From positions 11,423-75,422 of the forward strand of contig CAYOOD010000030.1 of the NCBI GenBank assembly GCA_964405435.1: a stretch of DNA of 64,000 nt, in the 5' to 3' direction. A model generated the notes under the pieces. That model was given only the letters and a program-made list of their open reading frames with translations. It was not told the DNA's origin and ran no database searches. Positions 17,416-27,438 of this stretch are shown here, piece by piece; the first letter of the stretch is position 1; the number at the start of each line of letters is the position of its first letter. The position numbers were made by a program, and so were the translations under genes. The stretch is from DVEG01 sp964405435 (lineage in GTDB: Bacteria; Cyanobacteriota; Cyanobacteriia; Cyanobacteriales; Oscillatoriaceae).

Positions 17416-18591
17416 GCCAGTTTTAACTTCAGGTTTTGGATTTTTAGTATATTTTTATTTATCTTATCTTAAGATTCTCTGCGATCGCTTACAATAGCAT
17501 CGCTGACTCGCGCTTTATTTTTAGATTATTTTTGGGATCGCTGGCAAAAAACAAGTCAGTTGGGGAAGCCAGAGCGATCGAAGAGCGCAAGCCCTGACAG
17601 AAGGGCGATCTCCTTATCCCCAGTTTTTAGGGCTAAAAAACGCCTCCCCCACCCCGCAGTCAAGCAACTCGCCTGCAAGCGATCGTCAAATCAGCTCCCG
17701 TCATGTTAGCTGGAAACCCAGTTTCTCAAACAAACCGGGTTTGTTCCTGGTGAGTTTCATGGATACCTGCCAACTTTAGAGCCACCCGATGCGCCGCCCA
17801 CCGCTGATTTTCTTCTATCGAGAGAGATAGATGGGGACGCATCCTCAGACAGAGATTTGGTAGCCTGCGATACTTCAGTCACCTTCCTCGCGGCAGAAGC
17901 AAATACCCCCGCCATTATCGTCTCTTTAATGTTTCTTAAATATGGGGTTAAGTGGCAGCTTCTAGACGAACCGCCGAGGTACTGTCTGGGAGCACGATGT
18001 TGGTTTTCGCAGTCAATATAGCCAACCAGAGAGTCTGAGAATGCCTGCCTTCAGAGGCAGCCTTTCAGCAAAATTGCTCGCGCAACTGCGGCTCGACTGT
18101 GGCTCGACAAGATTCTGCAAAGAAAATAAAAATCAAGCTAGGGGCATGGGACTGGCGGAAAAAGCAGCATCTTGTGATATATCTCAGTTTCTCTTCTCTC
18201 CTCCCCCCCTTTCTCCTCTAGGCGAGCCTGAAGCTTTCAAAATTAAAAAATGTAACAATGTAATCTAGGTAACAAAAATCTAGCCCGAAATTTACAATTA
18301 TAAAAAAATACTGGAAAAAACCTTACCCGACATGGAAAAAGAGTAAACTAAGTCTTGTGACGAAAAAGTTCCCTATGGCTGGATCGGAAAGCGAGAAGGC
18401 TAACCTATTTTTAAAGGGCCACAGCAAAAAAGATTCAATAGGGAATCCAATGTACGACCTCATTCTTAAGAGTGAAAAAAACGCTGCAAAATCCGAACCC
18501 TTATAAAGTCTAAACCAGGAGATTTAAATTGAAAAGTTGGTCAAAAAGAAGTCCCCAAAAAATATAGTCGTCAAACAACCGAGGAGCAGCT
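17416..18591. other. 1.2-kb stretch without a recognisable gene
   Basis: No supported reading frame on either strand. It holds a few HIP1 cores, a hairpin-forming patch near 17715-17745 (AAACCCAGTTTC / AAACCGGGTTTG) and AT-rich sequence from ~18230 that probably contains the histidine-kinase promoter. It may be decayed coding sequence. Confidence 0.5.
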
Positions 18592-20457
18592 ATGGTTATT
18601 GCTAACAGCGACAAGGTAATCAGCCTTGCCAGAAGGAAACAGGCAATAGACAAGCAGATATCTGCCATTAGAAAAACCGCCGACAGCCACAAAATCGAAC
18701 ACTCATTCGAGTTGCTGCATTCGATCCGTCAGGCGCTCGACTGGCACCAGATGCAGTTGGAGATTCAGCGGCAGAAGCGGGAACTGCAGATGCTCGAGGC
18801 TCGCTTCCGCAATGTCATCGACAAAAATGCAGACAGTATTGTTATATTAGACTGCCAAGGGATTATTCGCTTTGCCAACCCCGCAACGGCTTCTCTGTTT
18901 AACTGTCAGATAGAGGAATTTGTGGGCAAAGAACTCTTCGACCAATTTGTCGTAGAGAAGAAAGCCTGCGAGATAGACACCTCGATAATGTCGCGCGGAA
19001 GCGGCAGCGGAACCGCTGACATGCGGGTGGTGCAAACGCTGGTGGATATTATTCCGGTGACGGGAGAAAAAGCGATCGCGGAGATGCGGGTGGTTGAAAC
19101 AGAATGGGAAAGCAAAATCGCTTTCCTGGTACTGCTGCGCGACATCACCGATCGCGTGCGGGCAGAAGAGGCGCTCCGGCAAGAAAGGGACTTTAGCAGA
19201 ACCCTGGTAGAGGCGTCGCCCGCCTTTTTCGCCGCCATCAGCGCCGAAGGAAAAGTGCTGATGATGAATGAAGCCATGCTGGCGGCGCTGGGCTACACCT
19301 TGGATGAGACGATCGATCGGGATTACCTGTCGAGTTTCGTCATCGCAGCCGATCGCGATCGCGTCAGGGACAGCTTCGCGCAACTGATCGAGCTGAAAAC
19401 AACCCTCACCGACGAGAACCGCATCTTGACGAAAAACGGACGCCAGTTGCTAGTCGAGTGGCACAGCAGACCGGTATTCAAGACATCCGGTGAATTAAGC
19501 TTTATTTTTGGCGTGGGGCTGGACATCACCGAGCGCAAGCAAGCCGAGGAAGCCCTGCGGCAGTCGGAATCGCGATTTCGGGAGCAAGCGCAGCAACTCG
19601 AGCAAGCCCTGCACGACTTGCAGCGCACCCAAGCCCAGTTAGTTCAGACAGAAAAAATGTTTGGTTTGGGGCAGATGGTGGCGGGAGTGGCGCACGAAAT
19701 TAACAACCCGGTCAATTTTATTTACGGCAATCTTTCCCACGCCAGAGAGTACACGAAAGAATTGCTAGAACTCGTGCACTTGTATCAGAAATACTACCCC
19801 GCTCCCGTCTCGGAAATTCAAGAACACCAGGAAGACATCGATCTAGACTTTCTCATGGAAGACCTGCCGAGACTGCTCGCGTCTATGGAATTGGGCGCGG
19901 ATCGAATCCGGCAAATTGTCTTGAGCTTGCGCAACTTCTCCCGCCTGGACGAAGCCGAGAAGAAACCGGTAAACATTCACGAAGGGATTGACAGCACGCT
20001 GCTGATCTTGCACAATCGGCTGAAAGCGAAACCAGGGCATCCCGAGATTGAGATTGTTAAAGAATACGGCAACCTTCCGAATGTGGAGTGCTACGCCGGA
20101 CAGCTCAATCAGGTGTTTATGAATATTCTCAGCAACGCGATCGATGCCTTGGATCACGCAATGGCAAATCCGCCAGAATCAGGGGCTGTCAAATCGCCGG
20201 CGATCTGCATCGCCACCACTCTCAAGGACGACAAGTGGGTACAGGTAAGAATTCGGGACAGCGGCCCGGGAATGAGCGAGACGGTTCGCCGCCGCTTGTT
20301 CGATCCTTTCTTTACCACCAAACCGGTTGGCAAGGGTACTGGGCTGGGATTGTCCATCAGTTATCAGGTTGTCGTAGAAAGACACGGCGGGCAGTTGCAA
20401 TGTCTCTCAGAACCCGGACAGGGCGCGGAATTTATCATTGAGATTCCCCTTAAGTAG
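18592..20457 (+). CDS. PAS-domain sensor histidine kinase
   Basis: A soluble 621-residue kinase. An N-terminal helical region (~1-65) is followed by two PAS domains (~65-190, starting FRNVIDKNADSIVILDCQG; ~205-320, starting LVEASPAFFAAISAEGK), each with a PAC-like end, then a coiled coil and the dimerisation/phosphoacceptor helix with His in VAHEINNPVNFIYGNL (~368). The HATPase domain has the N box (NAIDALDHA ~515), DSGPGM (~556) and GKGTGLGLSISYQ (~580). No transmembrane helix and no receiver, so it probably senses an internal signal and phosphorylates a separate regulator. GAGGAGCAGCT precedes the ATG. The next gene on the same strand encodes a c-di-GMP protein 800 bp downstream. Confidence 0.92.
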   Translation: MVIANSDKVISLARRKQAIDKQISAIRKTADSHKIEHSFELLHSIRQALDWHQMQLEIQRQKRELQMLEARFRNVIDKNADSIVILDCQGIIRFANPATASLFNCQIEEFVGKELFDQFVVEKKACEIDTSIMSRGSGSGTADMRVVQTLVDIIPVTGEKAIAEMRVVETEWESKIAFLVLLRDITDRVRAEEALRQERDFSRTLVEASPAFFAAISAEGKVLMMNEAMLAALGYTLDETIDRDYLSSFVIAADRDRVRDSFAQLIELKTTLTDENRILTKNGRQLLVEWHSRPVFKTSGELSFIFGVGLDITERKQAEEALRQSESRFREQAQQLEQALHDLQRTQAQLVQTEKMFGLGQMVAGVAHEINNPVNFIYGNLSHAREYTKELLELVHLYQKYYPAPVSEIQEHQEDIDLDFLMEDLPRLLASMELGADRIRQIVLSLRNFSRLDEAEKKPVNIHEGIDSTLLILHNRLKAKPGHPEIEIVKEYGNLPNVECYAGQLNQVFMNILSNAIDALDHAMANPPESGAVKSPAICIATTLKDDKWVQVRIRDSGPGMSETVRRRLFDPFFTTKPVGKGTGLGLSISYQVVVERHGGQLQCLSEPGQGAEFIIEIPLK

Positions 20458-21260
20458 GAGGCGATTCATTGAAGAATTTTTGGCAGCCGCACGGAGAAGA
20501 ATAGCGGGATACAGACAAGCGATCGCTTGTATTTTGGGAAAATCAGGGTGTATGTTTTCGCGCTTCCCATTTCAGGCTGTGTTGTCTGCGTGCCGCAGCA
20601 TCAAAACTCACTCGTGTATCAACGGAAAGAGAGACAGGGCCAAAAAGGTAGGCGATTCAGGGCGTGTTTTGCAAAACCTCAGCGTGCTTCGGCACAGCTC
20701 TGCAAGAGCGCTGGGGAATAGGGCAAACAGGCAGCGAACCTCGCCATAACAAAAGTTTACCTGCCCTGCACGGTGATAAGTTTACGGACGTGAATTTACA
20801 AAAATAAAAAAAGATATAAAAAAAAGCGAATATTCTGCTATATAATAGAGATCGGTACTGAAAAAGCATCGGGTCAGCAGCGACCTGAAGCCGGAGGGTG
20901 TTTCACCAAAACTGGCCGAGAGAACCGACTGCGATCGGGGCTGAATAAATAGCCCGTTCGGACAAGCGAACAAAGAGCAGGAGGGAAAAGCGCCCAGATT
21001 GTATAAAATCGTGGGGTAGCGGCAAGCGCAAATAGCCCGAATTGTCCCGGAAGATATCTGGAGAATTAGAGAGCTGAGCAGAAAAGCGCCTGCGCTGAAA
21101 AAATTGGGGTTTTGGGTGAAAAATCAAGGGCGCAAACGCGCCCGTACCGGACAGAAAACTCGCTGAAAATCGCAACGGTCTAAAGGCAGGTCTTTAGCCA
21201 GAGCAGCCCGGGCAGGGGATGGTGAAAAGACCCCAATAATGGAACAAAGCAGGAAATCTT
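20458..21260. other. 0.8-kb stretch without a recognisable gene
   Basis: Between the histidine kinase and the GGDEF/EAL gene I see no coding frame with family resemblance, no tRNA-like element and no known c-di-GMP riboswitch pattern. The AT-rich part near 20790-20850 could hold a promoter. Confidence 0.5.
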
Positions 21261-23717
21261 ATGATGTCCCAAAGGCCAAAAAACGAAGCGATCGAGAGCG
21301 ATGCACTGCGGCAGTACGAGCCGACAGCCGCTTTGGCAGATATCACTCGCTTAGCGGCTTATATTTGCGGGACGCCAAGGGCTTTGCTCTGTCTGATTGA
21401 CGGCACCCGACAGTCGTTTAATTTAGAACTGCCAGAAAGTTACGGAGAGGTAGACTTCTGGGCACACGCGATCGTGCAGTCCGAGGTGTTAGTGGTGAGA
21501 AATACGGTTTTGGACGTTCGCTTCGCCAACAATCCAATCGTGACGGGCGCGCCAAACGTCCGCTTTTATGCGGGAGCGCCGTTGATTGCGCCAGACGGGC
21601 ACGCTATTGGGGCGCTGTGCGTGTTTGACTCGGTGCCGCGATCGCTGACGCCCCAGCAAATCGAAGCCCTGCAATCTCTCAGCCGCGCCGCACTCGCCCA
21701 ACGAGAACTGCACCGCCACCTCAGCGATTTGGCAGAAGCTGCCATCAAGTGCCGGCAGATGGAGGGGGAACGATATCAAGCCGAGCGAGAATACTTGTCG
21801 CTATTAAATCACCTCAAACAAGGCATCTTTATCGTTCAAGATGGGTTGCTGGCATTTGTGAATCAGGCATTTGCGCAAATGCTGGGCTACACGCCAGCGG
21901 AAATGATAGGGATGGAGTTTTCAAAAGTGATGACAAGAGAAGAGTGCAATGGGGTAGGGCAGCGCCAAAGGTCTAGAGTCGGGGAAGGAGCGCGTGAAGC
22001 GCCAGCTATCGCGGAACGCGAATCGCGAGAATCCACCCTGCGCCTGCTCCACAAAGAGCAAAAGCAGTGCGTCAGCGTCACCGTACAAGTAGCGCGCATC
22101 GCTTATCAGGGAAAGCACGCCAGCATCGCGATCGTCAAAGATATCAGCCCCTACCAGCCCTCAGAACCGCTGCTACTTTCCGATGCTTTTTACGATGTCC
22201 TCACCGGCGTGCTCAATCAAGCCGGGTTGATGGAGTGCTTGGGGCGAGCTGTAGAGCGCGCCAAACAGGAGCCGGATGCCGGGTTTGCCGTGCTAATTCT
22301 GGACATCGATCGCTTCAAAATGCTCAAACACAGCCTGGGATCGCAACTGAGCGAACTGCTGCTCGTCGCCCTGGCAAGGCGGATGGAAACCTGCTTGCGC
22401 CCGCGCGATCGCATTGCCCGCATCGGCTCCGACGAATTTGCCCTGCTACTCCACAACATCACCTCCGTCTCAGACGCGACTGACTTTGCCGACATCCTCT
22501 ACCAAGCACTCGAAACCCCATTTCACATAGATGGAAAAGAGGTATTCGTGACGCTCAGCACGGGTATCGTCACGAGCCGCCAGCATTCAGCCCTTTGCTC
22601 GGATTTGGGTGCTTTGCCCGAGGTAAAAAGCTGCGACTGCATCCGATCCGAAGATATTTTGCGAGACGCCGGCATCGCCATGTACACTGCCAAAACCCTC
22701 GGCAAAGGCAACTATCAAGTGTTCGATCGCAAAATGTCCGATCGCGCCCTAGGAAGCTGGCAGTTAGAAATCGACTTGCGGCGCATCATTCGCGAACAGG
22801 TTGAGTGGGTTGAAGAAGCGAATTCATCCTTTCCGCCCTTGTTCCGAAAAAGAAAATCCTCGCCCCAACAAGAGATTCGCCAAAAGGCGGGAGAAGGGCG
22901 GATAGCAGCGATCGGCGCTGCCTCAACAGCGTCGGCGATCGATCGCGAGGCTCAGATCGATGCACTGGTCGCGCCACCTTCGACACTTTTCCTGAACTAC
23001 CAACCGATCGTGTCTTTGGATACGGGCAAGTTGGCAGGATTTGAAGCCCTCGTTCGCTGGCATCACCCGACTCGGGGGTTGATTTCGCCGGCAGAATTTA
23101 TCCCCGTCGCAGAGGAAACGGGGCTGATCGTTCCCCTAGGAGCGTGGGTTTTACAGGAGGCGTGCCGCCAAATGCGTTTCTGGCAAGAAGAATTGCCACG
23201 GGCGAAAGATCTGACAATCGCCGTCAACCTGTCTGCCAGACAGCTCGCTCATCCCGATTTGATTTCTCAAATTGACGAGATTTTGCAGCAGACCGGGATC
23301 GATCCGAGCTGTCTGAAACTGGAGATTACCGAAAGCGTCCTCGTGGATAATGCCGACGCCGCTACAGCAGTGTTTGACTGTCTCAGAGCCCGGAATATTC
23401 AACTGTGCATTGACGATTTCGGCACGGGCTATTCATCGCTGAGTTACCTGCGACGCTTCCCCATTAATATATTAAAAATTGACCGTTCTTTCGTCATGGA
23501 CTTGCTCGGGGAGTCCCTAAATTCGGAAATCGTCCGGGCGATCGTCTCTCTGGCGCACAATCTGGGAATGCAGGTGGTGGCAGAAGGAATAGAAACTCAG
23601 GAACAAATGGTACAGCTCTGGGCGCTCCAGTGCGAATACGGGCAGGGCTATTTTTTCGCCAAGCCACTCGATAGTGCGGCGGCTGACGCGACGATCGCAG
23701 CCGATCCGCAGTGGTGA
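21261..23717 (+). CDS. GAF-PAS-GGDEF-EAL cyclic-di-GMP signalling protein
   Basis: A soluble 818-residue regulator of c-di-GMP. GAF domain at ~15-160, PAS at ~180-300, diguanylate cyclase at ~310-480, EAL phosphodiesterase at ~555-805. The GGDEF signature is degenerate (RIGSDEF, ~390), while the inhibitory-site R-x-x-D (RPRD) sits the usual five residues before it. The EAL half keeps EALVRWHHP (Glu ~595), EITESVL, IDDFGTGYSSL, ILKIDRSFV and EGIETQEQ, so it should hydrolyse c-di-GMP. Net activity is probably degradation, with the GSDEF domain as a possible GTP or c-di-GMP sensor. It starts at the first of two adjacent ATGs. Confidence 0.93.
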   Translation: MMSQRPKNEAIESDALRQYEPTAALADITRLAAYICGTPRALLCLIDGTRQSFNLELPESYGEVDFWAHAIVQSEVLVVRNTVLDVRFANNPIVTGAPNVRFYAGAPLIAPDGHAIGALCVFDSVPRSLTPQQIEALQSLSRAALAQRELHRHLSDLAEAAIKCRQMEGERYQAEREYLSLLNHLKQGIFIVQDGLLAFVNQAFAQMLGYTPAEMIGMEFSKVMTREECNGVGQRQRSRVGEGAREAPAIAERESRESTLRLLHKEQKQCVSVTVQVARIAYQGKHASIAIVKDISPYQPSEPLLLSDAFYDVLTGVLNQAGLMECLGRAVERAKQEPDAGFAVLILDIDRFKMLKHSLGSQLSELLLVALARRMETCLRPRDRIARIGSDEFALLLHNITSVSDATDFADILYQALETPFHIDGKEVFVTLSTGIVTSRQHSALCSDLGALPEVKSCDCIRSEDILRDAGIAMYTAKTLGKGNYQVFDRKMSDRALGSWQLEIDLRRIIREQVEWVEEANSSFPPLFRKRKSSPQQEIRQKAGEGRIAAIGAASTASAIDREAQIDALVAPPSTLFLNYQPIVSLDTGKLAGFEALVRWHHPTRGLISPAEFIPVAEETGLIVPLGAWVLQEACRQMRFWQEELPRAKDLTIAVNLSARQLAHPDLISQIDEILQQTGIDPSCLKLEITESVLVDNADAATAVFDCLRARNIQLCIDDFGTGYSSLSYLRRFPINILKIDRSFVMDLLGESLNSEIVRAIVSLAHNLGMQVVAEGIETQEQMVQLWALQCEYGQGYFFAKPLDSAAADATIAADPQW

Positions 23718-23723
23718 GAAAAG

Positions 23724-23880
23724 TGAGGAGTTTTGAGTGTTGAGTGAAGTAAAAAAAGCTGAGTGTTGGCCGCAGATTTCACTTAAGAGTGATTTTTCGG
23801 TCGTTTTAATCAAAAAAGTGAGAAACTAAAGTTTCTTCAACTCAACACTCAGCACTCAGCACTCAACACTCAACCCTCCA
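23724..23880. repeat. Heptamer repeat inverted pair after the GGDEF/EAL gene
   Basis: TTGAGTGTTGAGTG units (23731-23746) face CAACACTCAGCACTCAGCAC units (~23840-23875) across the intergenic gap. Member of the dispersed GCACTCA family. Confidence 0.8.
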
Positions 23881-23889
23881 CACGCCACA

Positions 23890-24150
23890 CTAGAAATCTT
23901 CCAGCCGATCGCGAGTGGTCAATTCTGAAGGGGGGCGATCGCTGCTCCACGCCCACCAAGCAAAGCCACACTGACAGTCGTAGAACTCCTGCCACTTGCG
24001 GCGGTGATCCTCCGTATAGACAGGCGATCGGCGGTTGATCCAAACCTGCTGCGCCTGCATCGGCGTAGATTTACACTTGGGACAGCAGAACTCGCTGGCG
24101 TGAGTCGCCTTACTCGTCCACTCGGGCGGTACTAGATCGAAAGCGTCCAT
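23890..24150 (-). CDS. Small zinc-ribbon-like hypothetical protein
   Basis: An 86-residue protein with four cysteines arranged C-C-x-x-C and C-x-C (EFCCPKCKSTPMQ and FYDCQCGFAWWAW), suggesting one zinc ribbon. Charged, no signal peptide; the composition (PPEWTSKATHASEF, RRKWQEFYDCQC) is not random. I do not recognise a named family and assign no function. Confidence 0.6.
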   Translation of the reverse strand: MDAFDLVPPEWTSKATHASEFCCPKCKSTPMQAQQVWINRRSPVYTEDHRRKWQEFYDCQCGFAWWAWSSDRPPSELTTRDRLEDF

Positions 24151-24452
24151 GCGTCAAAATTCCTAGAAGCAATTGCCGGCAGTCGGCGGTTTCGGGTTGG
24201 GAGCGTCTGGTACGGCTGAGCCGAATGTATATAAATCTTAAGATTTGGCAAAATAATTCTGTTCTGTGACTATTTTAGAACTCCGGTCGCATTGGAGCGC
24301 GTCATTTTTGGGTATTGTCTTATTGTCTTCAAGTCTCCTCAACTGACTGGTGCATCAAGCCAATTCCATCACGGACTGGACGAAACCAGTGCCGTGCGGC
24401 ACCTGCAACCGCACGGGCTTTGCCGCCGTCAACAAGCGCGAGGATTTAGCTC

Positions 24453-25994
24453 ATGCCTACTTGGATCTACAACATCATCTCGTTTCTCGGTATCTTTGGC
24501 TTGTGCGCGATCGCCTGGCTGTTTTCCGAAAATCGCCGCATCATCCCCTGGCGGGTGATGATATCCGGCATTGCCTTGCAACTCATTCTCGGAGCGCTCG
24601 TCTTTCAGGTGCCCGTCACGAGAGAAGCCCTGCAGTGGTTTAGCAGCTTGCTAGACAGCGTTTTTGCCGCAGCAGAAACCGGGGCGCGCTTCGTTTTCGG
24701 CGCTCAGATCGTTCCCAGAGTCTACGGCAGCGATCCTCCCCTCGGTTATATCTTTGCCTTCCGCGCTCTGCCCACGGTGATTTTCTTTTCCGGTTTCATG
24801 GCATTGCTCGAAAACATCGGCGTCATTCAAAAAATCACCGAAATCTTTGCCGCTGTTTTTTATAGAGTCATGGGTTTGAGCGGAGCAGAAGCTTTAAGCG
24901 GAGCCTCCAATATTTTTGTCGGCATCGAAGCCGCGATCGTCGTCAAACCCTACCTCCCCAAAATGACGCGCAGCGAGCTTTGCGCGATTCTCGCCTGCTG
25001 TTTTGGCACGGCGGCGTCGTCCACCCTCGCCATCTATGTCAGCTTTCTCAGGCCCGTTTTTCCAAATATTTTGGGACACTTGGTTTCGGCTTCTATTATC
25101 GCCATTCCGGCTTGTTTTGTCTTGTCGAAAATATTGGTGCCGGAAACCGAAATTCCCCTAACAGCCGGCGGCATTAGCCTGGAAGAGAAAACTTCAAAAG
25201 AACTCAAAGATTATACGGGAACGGACTTGGAAGGCGAAAAGTTAAAAGAAGACCTAGCAGGCGAAAAACTAGAAACCGTCGCCGGAGAACCCATCCAGCG
25301 GGTGAGTCCTTTAGATGCTGCGATTGTCGGGGCATTAGAAGGGGTGAAAATGGCCGTTTCGATCGCTGCAGTGCTGATCATAATTCTGGGCATGGTTTCT
25401 CTCATTAATCAATTCTTTGGCTGGCTGGGGACTTTGCCAGGAATTGGTTACATTTTTAAGGACTATGTAAACTTGGCCAATATTCAAGGGGTGTTATTTT
25501 ACCCCGTGACGCTGCTAACGGGCGTTCCCCTCGAAGATTCCTGGCAAGCCTCGGTGATTATCGGTCGCCGCCTCCTCGAGACTGCCATCCCCCCGTATCA
25601 AGCCCTGGCAGAAGCCGCAAAAGCAGGGCTGGTGAGCGATCGCACCGTGATTATCGTCAGCTATGCCCTGTCTGGATTTGCGCACCTAGCGTCTGTGGGC
25701 ATCTTCGTCGGCGGCACAATCGGGCTGATTCCCTCCCGGCGCAAAGATATCTCAGAATTGGGCTGGAAAGCCTTATTCGTCGGCACCCTAGCCACGCTGA
25801 TGATTGCTTGCGTCGCGGGAGTCTTTGACAACGGCAGCCCCAGCATTCTCGGCGAGAAGGCACCCGCCGCCCCCGTAACTGCCCCCGCACCCGTTCCCGC
25901 GCCGCCCGCCCCGCCGACAGCTAGCCCGTCGCCGCAACCCACCCCCGCAGCAACGGCTTCTCCCACTCAACCCGCACCGAAACCAACTCGTTAG
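24453..25994 (+). CDS. NupC-type concentrative nucleoside transporter
   Basis: A 513-residue inner-membrane cation:nucleoside symporter of the CNT family. Hydrophobic helices run throughout; family motifs include the Nucleos_tra2-type GASNIFVGIEAAIVVKPYL and the C-terminal core YALSGFAHLASVGIFVGGTIGLIPSRRKDI. It differs from short bacterial NupC proteins by a ~65-residue charged loop (~230-285, repeats of GEKL) and by a Pro/Ala-rich C-terminal tail of ~50 residues. Substrate specificity within nucleosides cannot be read. The ATG at 24453 lies directly before the first helix. Confidence 0.9.
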   Translation: MPTWIYNIISFLGIFGLCAIAWLFSENRRIIPWRVMISGIALQLILGALVFQVPVTREALQWFSSLLDSVFAAAETGARFVFGAQIVPRVYGSDPPLGYIFAFRALPTVIFFSGFMALLENIGVIQKITEIFAAVFYRVMGLSGAEALSGASNIFVGIEAAIVVKPYLPKMTRSELCAILACCFGTAASSTLAIYVSFLRPVFPNILGHLVSASIIAIPACFVLSKILVPETEIPLTAGGISLEEKTSKELKDYTGTDLEGEKLKEDLAGEKLETVAGEPIQRVSPLDAAIVGALEGVKMAVSIAAVLIIILGMVSLINQFFGWLGTLPGIGYIFKDYVNLANIQGVLFYPVTLLTGVPLEDSWQASVIIGRRLLETAIPPYQALAEAAKAGLVSDRTVIIVSYALSGFAHLASVGIFVGGTIGLIPSRRKDISELGWKALFVGTLATLMIACVAGVFDNGSPSILGEKAPAAPVTAPAPVPAPPAPPTASPSPQPTPAATASPTQPAPKPTR

Positions 25995-26008
25995 AAGTGC
26001 TTGATGCT

Positions 26009-26222
26009 TCGGCTGAAGTGCTGAGTGAGAAGTGAGAGATTGTGAGTGAGAAGTAAAAAAGTGATAAGTGACAAATCAAAAATTAAATTTTTTTGCACTT
26101 ATTCCTCAAAACTCATTCCTCAAAACTCAGCACTCAGCAATCTCCCGCACTCCACACTCCTGACTCAACACTGAACACTTCCTCTCTCTCCCCCACTCAG
26201 CACTCAGCACTCAGCACTTTTC
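26009..26222. repeat. Heptamer repeat tract between nupC-like and DUF3318 genes
   Basis: GTGCTGAGTGAGAAGTGAG units at the left and CACTCAGCACTCAGCACTC units at 26197-26219 form an inverted pair with further degenerate units between. It fills the whole gap up to 10 bp before the DUF3318 start. Confidence 0.8.
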
Positions 26223-26229
26223 TCTCTGT

Positions 26230-26838
26230 ATGGAGCCTACTACTGAAATTCAACGCCTGTTAGACTTAATGCCGGCTTCCGGGCGGATGATGGCAAAAAT
26301 CGTCAGCAAACCGCAGCAGCCGAAGGTTATTGATGTTCCTTTTCCCCTGCCCTGGAATCGGGAACGACCGATTTTCATCAATTTTGACTTGTGGCGGCAG
26401 TTAACGAAGCCGCAGCGAGATTTGCTATTGCTGCGCTCGGTCAGTTGGACGGTCGCCATCCGCTGGTTTAAGCCGGATTTGTATCAGGGATTGGCGGTTT
26501 CTGGCGCGTTGGGCGGTTTTGTGGAATTGCTGCAGGGAGATGCGGTGGGGGTGGTGGTTGCGGGCGGACTCAGCGCGATCGCTGCCCGTCAACTCTGGCG
26601 CAGTTACCGCAGCTCTCAAGCGGAAATCGCCGCCGACGAAGCGGCAATCCGAGTAGCCCTGCGGCGCGGCTATAGCGAAGCGGAAGCGGCGGGGCACCTG
26701 TTGGCAGCCATTGAAGCGATCGCCCCGATAGAAAGGCGTTCCAGCTTGAATTTTATCGAGCTGATTCGATCGCAAAATTTAAGAGCGATCGCCGGTTTGT
26801 CGGCGGTGGGCGTCCCCGATCGCGTCAAGCAGGAATAG
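26230..26838 (+). CDS. DUF3318 family protein
   Basis: A 202-residue protein matching the cyanobacterial DUF3318 family (QRLLDLMPASGRMMAKI, VPFPLPWNRERPIFINFDLWRQLTKPQRDLLLLRSVSW). A hydrophobic stretch at ~90-125 (LAVSGALGGFVELLQG, VGVVVAGGLSAIAARQLW) suggests one or two membrane-associated helices. The C-terminal part is helical (EAAIRVALRRGYSEAEAAGHLLAAIEAIAPIERR). Function unknown. The next gene encodes a phosphatase 78 bp downstream on the same strand. Confidence 0.83.
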   Translation: MEPTTEIQRLLDLMPASGRMMAKIVSKPQQPKVIDVPFPLPWNRERPIFINFDLWRQLTKPQRDLLLLRSVSWTVAIRWFKPDLYQGLAVSGALGGFVELLQGDAVGVVVAGGLSAIAARQLWRSYRSSQAEIAADEAAIRVALRRGYSEAEAAGHLLAAIEAIAPIERRSSLNFIELIRSQNLRAIAGLSAVGVPDRVKQE

Positions 26839-26916
26839 AGATGCTTGAGAGTTTTGCCGGTGAGCGATATGAGATGATATAAAAATATCTTTAACCCATC
26901 AAGCGCTGATTTGCCC

Positions 26917-27405
26917 ATGCCCTACAAACTGCTTTTTGTCTGTCTCGGCAATATCTGTCGATCGCCTGCGGCAGAGAATATTATGAACCACCTGATCGCA
27001 GAAGCCAACCTCAGCGATCGCATCACCTGCGACTCTGCCGGCACTGGCGGCTACCACATCGGCGCTCCCCCCGATTCTCGCATGAGTGCCGCTGCCAAAG
27101 CGCGGGGAATGAATTTCGTCGGAAAAGCCCGCCAATTTCACAAATTGGACTTTGAAAAATTCGACCTGATTCTGGCAATGGATCGGGAAAACTACCGCGA
27201 TATCCTTTCCCTCGATCGCGACGGAAAATATAAACACAAAGTGAGAATGATGTGCGATTTCTGCACCGCACATAAAGATAGAGAAGTGCCCGATCCCTAT
27301 TATGGCGGCCCCGAGGGATTTAACTACGTCATCGACCTGCTCATGGATGCTTGCGACGGACTCTTGCAGCACATTGTGAGCGATCGCCTCAAAGAAGTAG
27401 TATAA
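26917..27405 (+). CDS. Low-molecular-weight protein-tyrosine phosphatase
   Basis: A 162-residue cytosolic phosphatase. The P-loop C-x5-R is VCLGNICRSPAAE at the N-terminus and the general-acid loop is VPDPYYGGPEGF near ~130; both are complete. The ATG at 26917 is preferred to the upstream TTG at 26911 because the first strand (YKLLFVCLGN) follows directly. With no tyrosine kinase or exopolysaccharide genes next to it, its substrate is open. Confidence 0.92.
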   Translation: MPYKLLFVCLGNICRSPAAENIMNHLIAEANLSDRITCDSAGTGGYHIGAPPDSRMSAAAKARGMNFVGKARQFHKLDFEKFDLILAMDRENYRDILSLDRDGKYKHKVRMMCDFCTAHKDREVPDPYYGGPEGFNYVIDLLMDACDGLLQHIVSDRLKEVV

Positions 27406-27411
27406 CGCCAT

Positions 27412-27438
27412 GTAGAGACGCGATCGCCGCGTCTCTAC
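27412..27438. repeat. Palindromic repeat GTAGAGACGCG...CGCGTCTCTAC
   Basis: Two 11-base arms around ATCGC just after the phosphatase stop; a dispersed palindrome seen in many cyanobacteria. It could terminate the phosphatase transcript. Confidence 0.7.

Noticed and set aside
18041..18268. 75-residue frame in the 1.2-kb gap
   Set aside because: Low-complexity SPPPLSP content, no ribosome-binding site and no recognisable domain.
24350..24643. GTG-started frame with a CGTC motif overlapping the start of the nucleoside transporter
   Set aside because: More than half lies in a shadow frame of the transporter; the short unique part is insufficient.
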